Shown piece after piece: positions 45,545 through 55,585 of a DNA stretch of 64,000 nt. The stretch's first letter is position 1. Every line of letters begins with the position of its first letter. The notes below the pieces were generated by a model, which was not told where the DNA came from, did no database searches, and worked only from the letters and a program-made list of their open reading frames with translations. The position numbers and the translations under genes were made by a program. The DNA comes from Eunapius fragilis (Eukaryota; Porifera; Demospongiae; Spongillida; Spongillidae): NCBI GenBank assembly GCA_963681505.1, contig OY811972.1, positions 3,056,163 to 3,120,162 of the forward strand. Reading direction: 5' to 3'.

Positions 45545-47494
45545 ATGTTCGACCACGATGCTATTCGGGAGTTTTTGGTGCATGGTAGTTATCCAACTGG
45601 GTATTCCAAAGACCAAAAGCGATCATTCAGAAGAAAAGCGAAGCTTAACTTCCGAGTCAAGTCTGGTGTCCTTTACTATTCTGCCTCTTCGGCTTCGGCG
45701 GAAGAACGGCGATGGAGGAGAGTAATAACAACAAAAGAAGAGCGTCATCGCGTCATGACAAGCTGTCATGCATCTGCTGAAGGTAAGCATCTGTTCGAGC
45801 GTGCAGTCACTAGAATAGGGGTGGGGGGTGGGTGGCTATTATAGAAATTGCATGCATGTATTTGTAGCCCAAAGTACGGTTGATAATACTATCAAACTGC
45901 TGATAATGTTTTTTGCTTGCTATTTAAATTCTAGGAGGACATTTTGGGAGGGACAAAACTCTAGAGAAGGTTACCTCAAGATTTTTCTGGGAAGATATGT
46001 TTGATGATATCCGTCAGTTTGTGAAATCTTGTGATACCTGCCAGCGAGCTAATGACACCAAATTTTCTAAGATTGATGCTGCTCTCCACCCTATTCCTGT
46101 GGAATCTAAAGTGTGGAACCAAGTAAATTGCATTCTTTTCGTGTGTGTGTCATGCACCCCCCAATTTATTTTAATTATTTTGAGAATACTTTAATTTTAT
46201 TAGTACTTAATCCAGTAGTTCAAATAATCATTTAAAGTTTCAGAATTGCAATGATGAATTATATTCATAGGTGGGTATTGACATGATTGGACCACTTCCC
46301 AAAACTTCATCAGGCAACCGATATGTCATAACTCTTATGGATTTTCAAAATGGCCAGAGGCAGAGCCTTCAAAAGACAAGACATCACGCAGCGTTGCCTC
46401 ATTCCTGTACAGGATGATATGCAGGTATTACATTTATGTATGTGCAAAATGTTAGTCCTGAGTTTTTAGAAAATGTATGAGTTTGAATATGGAGGCAACA
46501 TAACAATGTATTGTATTGGTGCTATAAGTACATGTAAACAATCCGATGTATTTCAGTCTAAAACATATGCTATAAATTACAAAGTGAATGCAGAATTAAT
46601 ATTAATTTTAAAAACTAAAACAGTGCAATTAGAAATCAGCAAAATTGTTACTTCATTGTGCAATTTAGAAAACTACAGCATTTTCTAATTTGGAAATTTG
46701 CATACGTATGTGGATATATACAAATACGTGCATAATTATGTGTGGCAATATTCTTACTAAACAAGGGTCATGCACTAAACTGTATTTCATGTTGTCATAT
46801 AGCAAATAAAATTTAATCATGAATAGTGTGCTTACCTTCATGCTGTTTGCCAGTATGGGTAGAAATTATATTTGTATTGAGGTTCCTGTACTATTCTTTA
46901 AATTTGTTCTATCTATCTTTACATATAGACATGGAGCTCCGAAATCAATCCTTACTGATCAAGGGAGGGAGTTTGTGAATAGTACAAGTGAGCACCTTTT
47001 TTACCTGACAAACATCAAACACAAGATGACATCAGCTTACCATCCACAATGTAATGGCCTAATTGAGCGATACAATCAGACACTACAGCGATCATTGTTG
47101 AAACTTGTTAGCGAGAAACAGGATGATTGGGACATGTTTCTTGATGGTGTTTTATTTGCGTATCGCACATCGGTGCACAAATCAACTGGTTTTACACCAT
47201 TTGAACTAATGTACTGCAGGTATGAAAATTTGATGGTTGGTCTATGCACTAAATCATTCATATGTTCTGTCATTTAGGAAAGCTGTTCTGCCTATTGAAA
47301 ATGACATACATTCAGAAAGTGTGAATACCAATGTTGGTGAAAGTCATGCAGAGGAAGGGGCTGAGGGGACAGAAGAAATGATTACAAGGATGGCACAATT
47401 ACAGAAGGGATTGTTCCAATCAGCCAAGCTAAACATTGGCAAGGCACAGGACCGCTACAAACGAGACTATGATATGAAACACAGCAATGGCAAA
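45545..47494 (+). CDS. Ginger integrase-transposase, exons 1-5, one frameshift
   Basis: Exons 45545-45782, 45935-46122, 46271-46424, 46929-47219 and 47278-47494 join with matching phases (1, 0, 2, 2). They give an H2C2 zinc finger (CHASAEGGHFGRDKT ... CDTCQR), then VGIDMIGPLPKTSSGNRYVI with the first catalytic Asp, LTDQGREF with the second Asp, and PQCNGLIERYNQTLQ with the catalytic Glu. The last exon runs past KAVLPIEND into a helical linker. In exon 3 the frame shifts within ATGGATTTTCAAAATGGCC, between the first and second Asp, where the downstream frame reads KWPEAEP. The short introns and complete triad point to a recently active element. Confidence 0.8.
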
Positions 47495-47549
47495 GTAAGT
47501 TGGCACATTAAAAATTGCTGTCCTCATTCACATTGTTCTTATAAAACAG

Positions 47550-48434
47550 CCAATTCAAGTTGGGCAAATGGTTCTGTTACGCAACTCCCAACGTGATGGT
47601 AGAAAGGGTGGCAAGCTTCAGAAGAGATGGCTTGGTCCTTACAAGGTAGTAGATTCCATTGGAAAGGGAAGGTACATACTCTTCAATCCCATGACCCGAG
47701 CAAAACTTAGAAGAACAGTTAATATTAATAGGCTCAAATTGTACCACTCATCAATACTTCATATATCAAAAAAGAGAAAGCGTGTGAAATGTTCTTCTGC
47801 AGTTCTTCAGGAATCAGGGAATTATGAAGATGCTAGTCCAGAAAAGGAGCAAGATGGTGCTTCAAAGAAGGGAGCTCATGAGTTATCTTTATCAAAGAAG
47901 ACTAGGGTGATGGAATGCACCACTGAGGAATCTGGAGATTGTGCAGATCCAAGTCTGGACAATGGGAAAGATAGTGCTGCAATGAAGGGAGCTCATAAGC
48001 CTCCTTTATCAAAGAAGACTAGGGTGATGGAACGCACCACAGAGGAATTGGGAGATTGGGCAGATCCAAGTCTGAACAATGAGCACCATGGTGCTGCAAA
48101 GAAGGAAGCTCATGAGTTATCTTTATCAAAGAAGACTAGGGTGATGGAATGCACCACTGAGGAATCTGGAGATTGTGCAGATCCAAGTCTGGACAATGGG
48201 AAAGATAGTGCTGCAATGAAGGGAGCTCATAAGCCTTCTTTATCAAAGAAGACTAGGGTGATGGAATGCACCACTGAGGAATCGGAAGATTGGGCAGATC
48301 CAAGTCTGGACAATGGGAAAGATAGTGCTGCAATGAAGGGAGCTCATAAGCCTTCTTTATCAAAGAAGACTAGGGTGATGGAATGCACCACTGAATGTCA
48401 TAAATTGATTTGGTCCCCTATTTTGCAGAAGTAA
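47550..48434 (+). CDS. Ginger transposase, GPY/F-like end and 39-residue repeats
   Basis: Acceptor AAACAG at 47549, entry phase 0 from the exon ending at 47494 (55-bp intron). It starts PIQVGQMVLLRNSQRDGRKG, then LQKRWLGPYKVVDSIGKGRY, the GPY/F-type module that follows integrase cores of gypsy and Ginger elements. Residues after about 100 are 4.7 copies of a 39-aa unit (LSLSKKTRVMECTTEESGD CADPSLDN...), 117 bp each, from about 47869 to 48405. Units 1 and 3 are nearly identical, as are 2 and 4, so a two-unit block was duplicated. The link to the Ulp1 part is unclear because this frame stops at 48434. Confidence 0.75.
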   Translation, partial: PIQVGQMVLLRNSQRDGRKGGKLQKRWLGPYKVVDSIGKGRYILFNPMTRAKLRRTVNINRLKLYHSSILHISKKRKRVKCSSAVLQESGNYEDASPEKEQDGASKKGAHELSLSKKTRVMECTTEESGDCADPSLDNGKDSAAMKGAHKPPLSKKTRVMERTTEELGDWADPSLNNEHHGAAKKEAHELSLSKKTRVMECTTEESGDCADPSLDNGKDSAAMKGAHKPSLSKKTRVMECTTEESEDWADPSLDNGKDSAAMKGAHKPSLSKKTRVMECTTECHKLIWSPILQK

Positions 48435-49179
48435 TAGATGATTCAAAGGACCATGTGGATCCAATATCTCACTGGATACCATACCTGAACTTATTAATGT
48501 ATGATTATGAAGCACTGGTTGGTGGCAAATGGATTACAGATAGCATAATGCTGGACAGAAGCTTCTCCAAAGTGTTTATCCATTAGTTCGTGGTCTGCAA
48601 GTTATCACACTTGGTGAAGTGTTAGCCTATCGTGTGGAACGACAGGAATTTGTACAAATCCTACATGTATCCACCAATCATTGGTTAACGTGTTCTACCA
48701 TTGGATGTGAGCCTGGAGTAGTAAACATTTTTGACAGCATGAGTGGAAAGGACCTACCCACCAGAGCAAAGGAACAAATAACATCACTCGTCTGTACTCC
48801 ACTAAAGCAAGTCATTTTGAAGTTTATGCGTCAAAAAGGTTGTAATGACTGTGGTGTGTTTGCATTGGCGTTTGCCACTACATTGTGTAGTGGGGAGTGT
48901 CCAACATCTATGACATACAATCAAAAAAGTATGAGAAAGCACTTGCTAGACTGCTTTGTGAATGGTAAGATGGAAACCTTCCCTACCACAAAAGGAAAGA
49001 AAATTACACGACCCATTTCTACTGTAAAAGTTAATGTCATTTGCAATTGCAGGCAACCTGAAGATGACTGGATGGTTCAGTGTGATGGATGTGAAGAATG
49101 GTTCCATAAGGAGTGCGAGAACATACCAAGCACAGTGTGGTCGAAAAAATCCAAGTGGCTTTGTAGTTTGTGTGCATAA
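48431..49179 (+). CDS. Ulp1-type cysteine protease with C-terminal PHD finger, frameshifted
   Basis: The protease N-terminus (WIPYLNLLMYDYEALVGGKW ITDSIM) is in one frame. Near 48547-48553 it shifts to the frame that continues GQKLLQSVYPLVRGLQVITL. The catalytic residues of Ulp1/SENP proteases are in place: NHW (His), NIFDSM (Asp), a Gln/Asn-containing segment before NDCGVFALAFA (Cys). A C4HC3 PHD finger follows: CNCRQPEDDWMVQCDGCEEW, FHKEC, WLCSLC. Ulp1 proteases cut SUMO-like proteins, and PHD fingers read histone tails. Ulp1 domains are also known in some plant Mutator-like transposons. The role in transposition is inferred. Confidence 0.75.
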
Positions 49180-49477
49180 CATGTTATGCACACAAACTAC
49201 ATAGCAACTAGTCTTTGTCTTCATCTCATATCTTACCTCATATTTTTCATTTATCCTTGCTGCATTATTTATATATTATCCTTACAGTATTATATCATTT
49301 TAATAGTATATATTCTTGCAGTATTATATCCTTGCAGTATTATATATTTCATATATCACTATTTTTTATGATTAGAATTTACGAAAGAAGTGTGGCTATG
49401 CAACAGGCATTGCGTATACCATTTCTATATGGGACACGAGGTTGATATGCATGTTTGATGGGTGTTTTTATAATGTG

Positions 49478-49665
49478 GGGGACAATATACCCTACGTTAT
49501 AGAGTCCGGGTGGGGGGGACAGTTTCACCAGGGGGGGGGACAATATATGCTAGGGTATATTGTCCGTGGGGGACAATATATCCTAGGGTATATTGTCCGG
49601 GGGACAATATACCCTAGGCTATATTGTCCGGGGGGACAATACAAGGGGGGACAATATATACTACG
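49478..49665. repeat. Right subterminal palindrome array of the Ginger element
   Basis: Units GGGGGACAATATATCCTAGG then GTATATTGTCC, repeated with G runs between; inverted counterpart of 45190-45418. Confidence 0.85.
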
Positions 49666-49671
49666 ACAACG

Positions 49672-49929
49672 GTACTGGCTTATAGAACATGCAAGCTAGT
49701 CTTTTTAGGATCGGGCCGAGATAAGTAAGGCTTAAATCCTTTTGATACCCGTAAAACGAGCCGTGCTAGCGGACCTATCCATTACGCCGAAGCTCGTATA
49801 CGATGTACCGCACGGAGCGTAATGGATAGGTCCACTAGCACGGCTCGTTTTACTATATCAAAAGGATTTAAGCCTTACTTATCTTGGCCCGATCCTAAAA
49901 GAAGCCCTTAATATAAACCAGTACCGTTA
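49672..49929. mobile_element. Foldback MITE nested in the Ginger right end
   Basis: Arms are about 97 percent identical by eye in the inner 80 bp (AAGGCTTAAATCCTTTTGAT, AAACGAGCCGTGCTAG, GGACCTATCCATTACGC and complements), with outer ends AACGGTACTGGCTTATA and TATAAACCAGTACCGTT. It lies between the palindrome array and the terminal repeat of the Ginger element, so it may be either an insertion or a foldback part of the element's end. Confidence 0.8.
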
Positions 49930-50040
49930 AATGCAACTAGGCCCCTTCCATGACCGAACGGCAAAAACGTTTTTTGCTGTCCACCCGGTCATCTAATTGA
50001 CATGCGGTTAGGGTGAGAAGGTATTGCTTTGAACCTTGAA

Positions 50041-50080
50041 CCTAACCCTAATCCTAACCTAACCCTAATCCAAACCTAAC
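50041..50080. repeat. Degenerate telomere-like repeat (CCTAAC/CCCTAA)
   Basis: Reads CCTAACCCTAATCCTAACCT AACCCTAATCCAAACCTAAC. Animal telomeres are CCCTAA/TTAGGG. A short, imperfect interstitial tract 50 bp outside the Ginger right end. Confidence 0.6.
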
Positions 50081-50210
50081 TAACTAATTTTAATAAACCT
50101 TCTCTCCCTAACTGTTTCTATCTAATTGTACCCCCGGGTGGACACTCAGGACAATAGACAGTACTGAACCAATCATTCATAGAACCCACACGCATGATGT
50201 TTGTACGAGA

Positions 50211-50214
<4 letters not shown>

Positions 50215-50309
<95 letters not shown>

Positions 50310-50362
50310 CGCACGCACATAAACACACACACGCACACACACACACACACACATACACACAA
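50215..50362. repeat. (CA)n microsatellite, about 148 bp
   Basis: Almost pure CA to 50303, then interrupted. The flanks TGTTTGTACGAGATCTTAC and ATGCCAAGCTTT recur around the shorter CA tract at 62868, so the microsatellite belongs to the duplicated segment. Confidence 0.95.
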
Positions 50363-50629
50363 ACATGGATGTATGCATGCCAAGCTTTGGGTACGAGGAT
50401 ATCTCCCCCATGTACGTGCCAATGATGAGGTACTTCGTTTTATAATGGGATTTTGTTTGCAATCGACTGAATTTCACTAGAAGGAGCAAAACTTAAACCG
50501 GTTGCTGGTCATCCGGCGTTGAAAAGCATTTGCACGAATGCAGTTTTCGAGAGATGCAACGCAAACAATATATAAATCAACACACTTGTACATGTACACT
50601 GTGTATCAAATCATTAAGACAACAGCACG

Positions 50630-51157
50630 TCACGCAAAACGAACCCTCCTATGTCGTAAGCTTCGTGGACGGTCTTCATCAGAACTGTCTCTAGTTAGAT
50701 CTATGACATCGCTTGGGTCGTCGTCGTCGGTCGCAATATCCTGAGGTACCGCCTCTTCCAATTCTTGTTTCAGCAGATTGACTTCGTTTAAAACCTTGCA
50801 CCGTGGGCTTCGCGGACGGTCTTCATCAGAACTGCTAGTTGGGCGTGGTCGGATAAAAGCGGTAGTCGGGTTACGCCCAAGTACAGAACTGCAGTCTCTA
50901 GTAAGGTCATATATATTAGTATCTTTGGTTACGTCTATGACATCGCTTGGAACGTCGTTGGTCGCAATTTCTTGTGGGGCTGCCTCTTTGGATTCTTGTA
51001 TCCGATCGCGAGTGTCTTCCTCTAAATCCTTGCACCGTGGGCTTCGTTCATCAGAATCGTTTCTAGTTTGACGTATGGTTTAGCATGGATCGTCTTCCTC
51101 TAATACATACGCCATATAAATGGGGTAACCTGTCGCCCCTGTGACTTCGCTACCACC
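50630..51157 (-). pseudogene. SIM-repeat tail of GIY-YIG gene copy A (after nonsense codon)
   Basis: Continues copy A in the same frame after the stop at 51158, up to a TGA at 50630-50632, with at least one more stop. It carries PSDVIDVTKDTNIYDLTRD and PSDVIDLTRDSSDEDRPRS, each followed by a basic RSPRCK-like block. V-I-D-L-T next to Ser/Asp/Glu is the classic SUMO-interaction motif pattern. The same tail forms the body of copy C at 63226. Confidence 0.6.
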
Positions 51158-51766
51158 CTATTCGTTCGCTTTTATCTCCACAGGTGTGTTGATGGTCTCG
51201 TTGGCTAGTCTCCCGTCACCCTTCGTGAATGCGTAATGCATGATCAGTTGCTGTTCCAGAGCTGACGCGTATTGCTGCTGATTTTTAAATGCTTTGATGG
51301 CACCTTTGGGTACTCTGTCTCTGGTAATAACAGTCAACACGACCATTCCGCTCTTCCCGTAGTATTCGTTCCTGTGTGTTCCCCATCGAGAGCTAATACC
51401 ATCCTTGCGCCACGTTGATGCCTTGTCTTTATGGAACAAAGGGGCCTTCTTTCCTCTGCGTCCATGCGTGTAGGTTTTCCCGATGTAGAATTTCGATATT
51501 CTCTTTCCAGACTGACACTCTATATGTTCTATTGTTGTATCCAACCATTTAGATAGCGCATTGAGAGCGGTTCTCATATCAGATAATTCGTTGTCAGTCT
51601 CCGTGTACAGATTGAAGGCATAGTTAGGCGCCTCTTTTTCGGCAGCGAGGTCATCAAAGTCAACTCCAAATCTAGAACAACGCGTCGCTGCATTCGTGCG
51701 AATCGATCGAGTATCAATGCAAGTGACTCTATATAATTCAGGCACTGTCGAAAAAACCCTTGTCAT
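51158..51766 (-). pseudogene. GIY-YIG-like protein, copy A, truncated by nonsense codon
   Basis: 202 aa before a TAG. At the same place copy B reads GAG (KADEEGGSEV), so a single G-to-T change truncates copy A. The N-terminal region FGVDFDDLAAEKEAPNYAFN and the nuclease-like core (KFYIGKT, SRWGTHR, ASALEQQLIMHY, GRLANE) are the same as in copy B. Flanking DNA (51780-52040) is also shared with copy B in inverted orientation, so the whole locus was duplicated and one copy was then broken. Confidence 0.65.
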
Positions 51767-52149
51767 TTATACGTACCCTCTATACGTGCATGCGGATAGT
51801 GCATGGGCCGCACCTCGCGCCTTAAATAGCTTGTGTATTTGAATAATGTTGGCCCATCCATGCAAGCTAGCCGCCGGCTACTGTATATGCATGAATATTA
51901 ATATGAACGTACGGCTATGCATGCAGCCATATGATTATGATACCCTATCAAATTATTCCAGGACAAGCAAAAGAAAAGTAACGCTTGCATTGAAATGTAT
52001 GGCTAATTATAAATTCAGTGCGCAATAACTTTATGATGGATAGAATAATGTATTAGGATGAAATAGATGTGCAGTACCAGGATAAAGGCATACATCTTAA
52101 TGTATAGAGAGTTAGATATGTATGACCTAATTGTATTGGCCTTAGACCC
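51767..52149. other. 5' flank of copy A, inverted match to 59830-60467
   Basis: Shares ATGCATGCAAGCTA, CCGCACCTCGCGCCTTAAAT and ATTCCAGGACAAGCAAA-type blocks with the copy B flank. It lacks the 318-bp insertion seen there, so it is an empty-site reference. Confidence 0.7.
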
Positions 52150-52960
52150 CTATCAGGATAGCCCTGGCCACGGATCACATTAAAGTCCGATTTAGACGGC
52201 CATAAATGTCAGCTACTGCCTTTGATTTGGTCTCACTGTGGCTTGCAGCAAGAAGAGAGGCTAGCCAGGAAAATAATGTCGCTTGGGCCTCCCTACCCCA
52301 ATTGCCATATGTTTCCACAGCCAATGGAACACAGGTACACCCCAATGCAACTCAGCACACTTTGGATCATTAGCAACATGTTTGCTGGACTCCGCAGCTA
52401 CTGCAGCTATCCCAGCTGTCGAACAAGACTCATCAAAGATGGCTGGAGTAAGTGGGGGTGTCACTGTTATGTCTGTAATGGATCCGTCCTCTAGCTCCTA
52501 GCGCACCGACGCTGTGGCGCTACAATCACGGCTGTATGACCACGGCTATACACGATTTCAGGCACAGCCTTTTTTACAACTCAACTCAAAAAAGGGGATT
52601 ATATAAGGGGTGTAGAAAACCGGGTCTAAACAGGGTCCAAACTGGTGACCGTGGTCACATGTTGTGCAGGCTGTCGATCAACACCTTATACCGGCCGGTG
52701 CAGGCTTTTGCATGCCCCTACAGACTCATCGACACCTATCAGGGTCTCAGCAGTGGCACTGACTGGCTTCCCTGACAATGTCCAAAGCTGCAGGCAATAC
52801 CATCTCCCATCTTGCTACCATGCAGGACATCTGCTAGGACGTTGTAATGTATGCCAAATTGCCAATTCCCAGTCACCCAACTTAATATGTAGTTCACAAT
52901 ACACAAAAGGCTGGTGCGTCTGCGCCTTACTCTTAGCCTCTTAACGGCGCCCGTTTTGTC
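52150..52960 (-). pseudogene. RT-associated endonuclease-like module, decayed
   Basis: Minus-strand pieces in order: RPADVL-like with MVLPAALDIV (about 52750-52860), DITVTPPLTPAIFDESCSTA and AAESSKHVANDPKCAELHWG (about 52300-52480), then IYGRLNRTLM and ARAIL (about 52160-52190). This is the order of a C-terminal module I know from reverse-transcriptase-bearing mobile ORFs of sponges and cnidarians; its PAD...D.TV core looks like a PD-(D/E)XK nuclease. About 230 bp of unrelated sequence splits it at 52500-52730. Family identity rests on pattern memory. Confidence 0.5.
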
Positions 52961-53222
52961 CATAACAATAATTATTGTGCTCTATAGTGCGTATGCTCCC
53001 TAGGTTAAGTGCAATGGTTATCACAGGTGACCACATATCTCTCATTTCCTCCCTTCTAGTATCGTATTGGAGGGTAGCGTTCTCTTTTAGGGTAGCGGCA
53101 TGGTGAAGTTTCATTATGCTCAATACTTGTTTCTTCTTCTTGATCTGGAGGTATTGCTGTGCATCATCTAGCTGATCCTGCAGATCATTGTGTGTTACAG
53201 CTGGTTTAGAAGTCGAAGTAAA

Positions 53223-54406
53223 TTAATCAGCTTCTTCAACTCTCGCTCTCAGCTGATCTACATGGCGTTTCCATAGTAGTGTGTCACAAACTTTACTTTG
53301 TATATTAGTGGGCCTTGCCGTTTTTTTATAGTACCAGGAACACACTTATCTTGTTACCCTCTCTGTAGTTTCGAGCCCAAACTGTATCTCCTTCCTTGAA
53401 TTACTTGGGACATGGAGCAGCAGCGCTTTGTTGGCACCTTACTCCTTTTTCTACTCGATTTCTGATATCTGGTCTCATTAGATTCAGCCGCCTGCTTAAA
53501 AGTCTGAACAAATCTCTCTGCCTTTCCATTTGAGCTGGGATGATACAGTGCTACAAGTAAGTGCATGGCTAATACCAGTTTTCTCACAAAATTGTTTGAA
53601 TTCTGTCGCTGTAAATTGTGGTCCATTGTCAGTGATAATTTGCAGAATATTTGGCGAAGGACTGAGATAGTACTTTCTGAGATAGTGATTTGCATTGGTA
53701 TCACTTCTGGCCATTCAGAATGTGCATCATCTGCTAGAAGCCACATTTTCCCCAGAAAGGAACCTGCAAAGTCGATGTGCAGTCTTTGCCATGGTCTTGA
53801 AGGGAAGTCCCAGTTATGTAGAGGTACATCCTTGCAGGGTCTTTACTGTCTAGAGCACATTTTTAGGCAGCTGTTCATTTTCTTCTATTCCAGGCCACCA
53901 AACATGTGTTCGTGCTAGTGCTTCAATTCTGACCATGCCCGAATGTGCTGAGTGGAGTTCTTGCAGTACCTGGCTTCTAAGTTTGGTAGGTCACTACTCT
54001 GAGACCCCACATGATGCATCCTGCTTGACATGTCAGTTCTGTTTGTTTGTTTTTGAATGGTGTCAGTTCCAAGTCTGGTCAACAAGTGTCCCATCCTGGC
54101 TGCATGAACTATAGCATCATACGTGTGATATCTCTCACATTTCTCATCTGGACCCATCGGTAAACGAGAAAGAGAGTCTGCATTGCCATGTTTATTTGTA
54201 GGTTTGAACTCTATGCTGTATGAGTATCCAGCTAAGACAAGTGCCCAACGTTGCAATCGACTAGCTGCCATAACTGGAATGCCTTGTTGTGATCCAAAAA
54301 GAGACAGTAGAGGATTGTGATCGGAGAGGGTGGGAGTGGTGTACCAGTGAGGAGTGGGGGCACTGTGTAATTGGTCAGACCACTTCCCTGGTGATGAGAA
54401 GAACAA
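53223..54406 (-). pseudogene. Ty3/gypsy pol remnant: RNase H end and integrase
   Basis: The RNase H end (53915-54406) reads LQRWALVLAGYSYSIEFKPT and HGNADSLSRLP. The integrase is in two overlapping frames (53354-53746) with ADDAHSEWPEV, ITDNGPQFTATEFKQFCEKT and HPSSNGKAERFVQTFKQA, keeping the D-D-E residues. The C-terminal end LWKRHVDQLRARVEEAD stops at 53223. Frames are broken several times and the reverse transcriptase is absent; upstream the sequence meets a palindrome at 54481. Confidence 0.85.
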
Positions 54407-54480
54407 GTGGTAGACAAATGATTACGTCATGGCTGCATTGGGCGCGCTGCCTGCCGGACTGTTGTATAGTCTTGTACCCA

Positions 54481-54569
54481 GACCGTCTATGACGTAAGCG
54501 ATTATCGCTGTAAACAGTATAATCACTACGTAGTGATTATACTCGATAATCGCTTACGTCATGACGGTC
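54481..54569. repeat. Nested palindrome with perfect 26-bp core
   Basis: The core at 54517-54542 (GTATAATCACTAC and its exact complement) sits within outer arms GACCGTCTATGACGTAAGCG and CGCTTACGTCATGACGGTC. It can form a cruciform. Probably a small foldback element at the broken end of the gypsy remnant. Confidence 0.85.
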
Positions 54570-54834
54570 AGGGTTCGAGACTAACTGTTGTACGTATATG
54601 TAGGAGGGGGGTGGGGTTAATTACCGAGTTCATTGAGCGTTACTATATGCAATGTGAGCCAGCGTAACTGACCCTCCTAACAATCCAATTGTTAGAGCAG
54701 AAGCGAGCAATGAATTTGTTTAATTCCTATTTATCCAGGGGTTGCTACTCTAGCTTTCACCACCCTTTATACAATTAGCGCAATGCGACAATAAATACAG
54801 CGATCTTGAAGCATGTGATTACATTATTTCCAGA

Positions 54835-55577
54835 CAGGGCTGCCGCGATATACGATATATCGCGATATTTTTTATATATCGCGATATATTTTTTGGCGTT
54901 TTGCGAAATTTTTTGGGGGTTTTCATGATAAAAACTTGCGCGGAAATAGACGGAAAAGCACGGTGATTGGCGGAAATTAGAGTAATAACGAAATATCAGC
55001 ATGTGTATTTGAAACGGCGATAAATGTACGCGGCATTCGGTGCATGCAAGGCATTAATTAAAACAATTTAGCATTGTGCCTCAGGAATATGCATTTCCCC
55101 AGTCGTTCTGGCAGAATCCTCCATCGTTTCTTCTGGAGTATATTTTTGGCTGTGGAGAAAACCCTTTCTGCAGGTGCAGTGGAGGCTGGAATTGATAGGT
55201 TCTTCCTTGCCAGTTTGGCAACATGAGGGAAGTGGACTTCACGTTGCATACAACCCAGGAGGACCCAATCGCTTTCATGTGCCACCAAAAATGTTCCCAC
55301 ACATCACTCCTAAACGTTTTGCGGTCAACGGTCACAATATCCTCTTTCCTTACAGCATGGTAGGACGGTCTATCAGTCGCTTCTTTTGATCCGCCATAAT
55401 GCGTAACCTGAACAAAGATTATTTGAAATTAATAGCAATGAATACTTTAATACATTAATATTCATCAATTTAATAAACATAAATATATATCGCGATACAT
55501 ATCGCGATATTTTACTCATATCGCAATATATCGCGATATGAACGATATCGGCAGAAGACCATATCGCGGCAGCCCTG
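54835..55577 (-). mobile_element. hAT element remnant with perfect 8-bp target duplication
   Basis: TTTCCAGA flanks both sides (54827-54834 and 55578-55585). Ends CAGGGCTGCCGCGATAT and its complement ATATCGCGGCAGCCCTG, then repeated ATATCGCGATAT motifs inside both ends. An 8-bp duplication and CAGGG ends are hAT hallmarks. At 743 bp it is an internally deleted copy that keeps a transposase tail. Confidence 0.93.
55058..55300 (-). pseudogene. hAT transposase C-terminal dimerisation fragment
   Basis: 80 aa with HFPHVAKLARKNLSIPASTA and PAERVFSTAKNILQKKRWRI, the hAT C-terminal dimerisation pattern. It lies inside 54835-55577 and has no N-terminus, so it cannot transpose by itself. Confidence 0.8.
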
Positions 55578-55585
55578 TTTCCAGA

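Larger units (their letters stand above)
45120..49988 (+). mobile_element. Ginger-type DNA transposon with Ulp1-PHD module
   Basis: Terminal inverted repeats of 66 bp (45120-45185 and 49923-49988) share CCGGGTGGACAG, AAAAAACGTTTTTGCCGTTC and GGTCATGGAAGGGGCC. They enclose inverted arrays of an AT-centred palindrome (45190-45418; 49478-49665) and a split gene for a gypsy-like integrase with a GPY/F-like end, plus an Ulp1-type protease and a PHD finger. An integrase of LTR-element type in a TIR-bounded element without reverse transcriptase is the definition of Ginger. A four-base target duplication is not clean (ACAT left, TCAT right). Two frameshifts make this copy defective. Confidence 0.85.
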
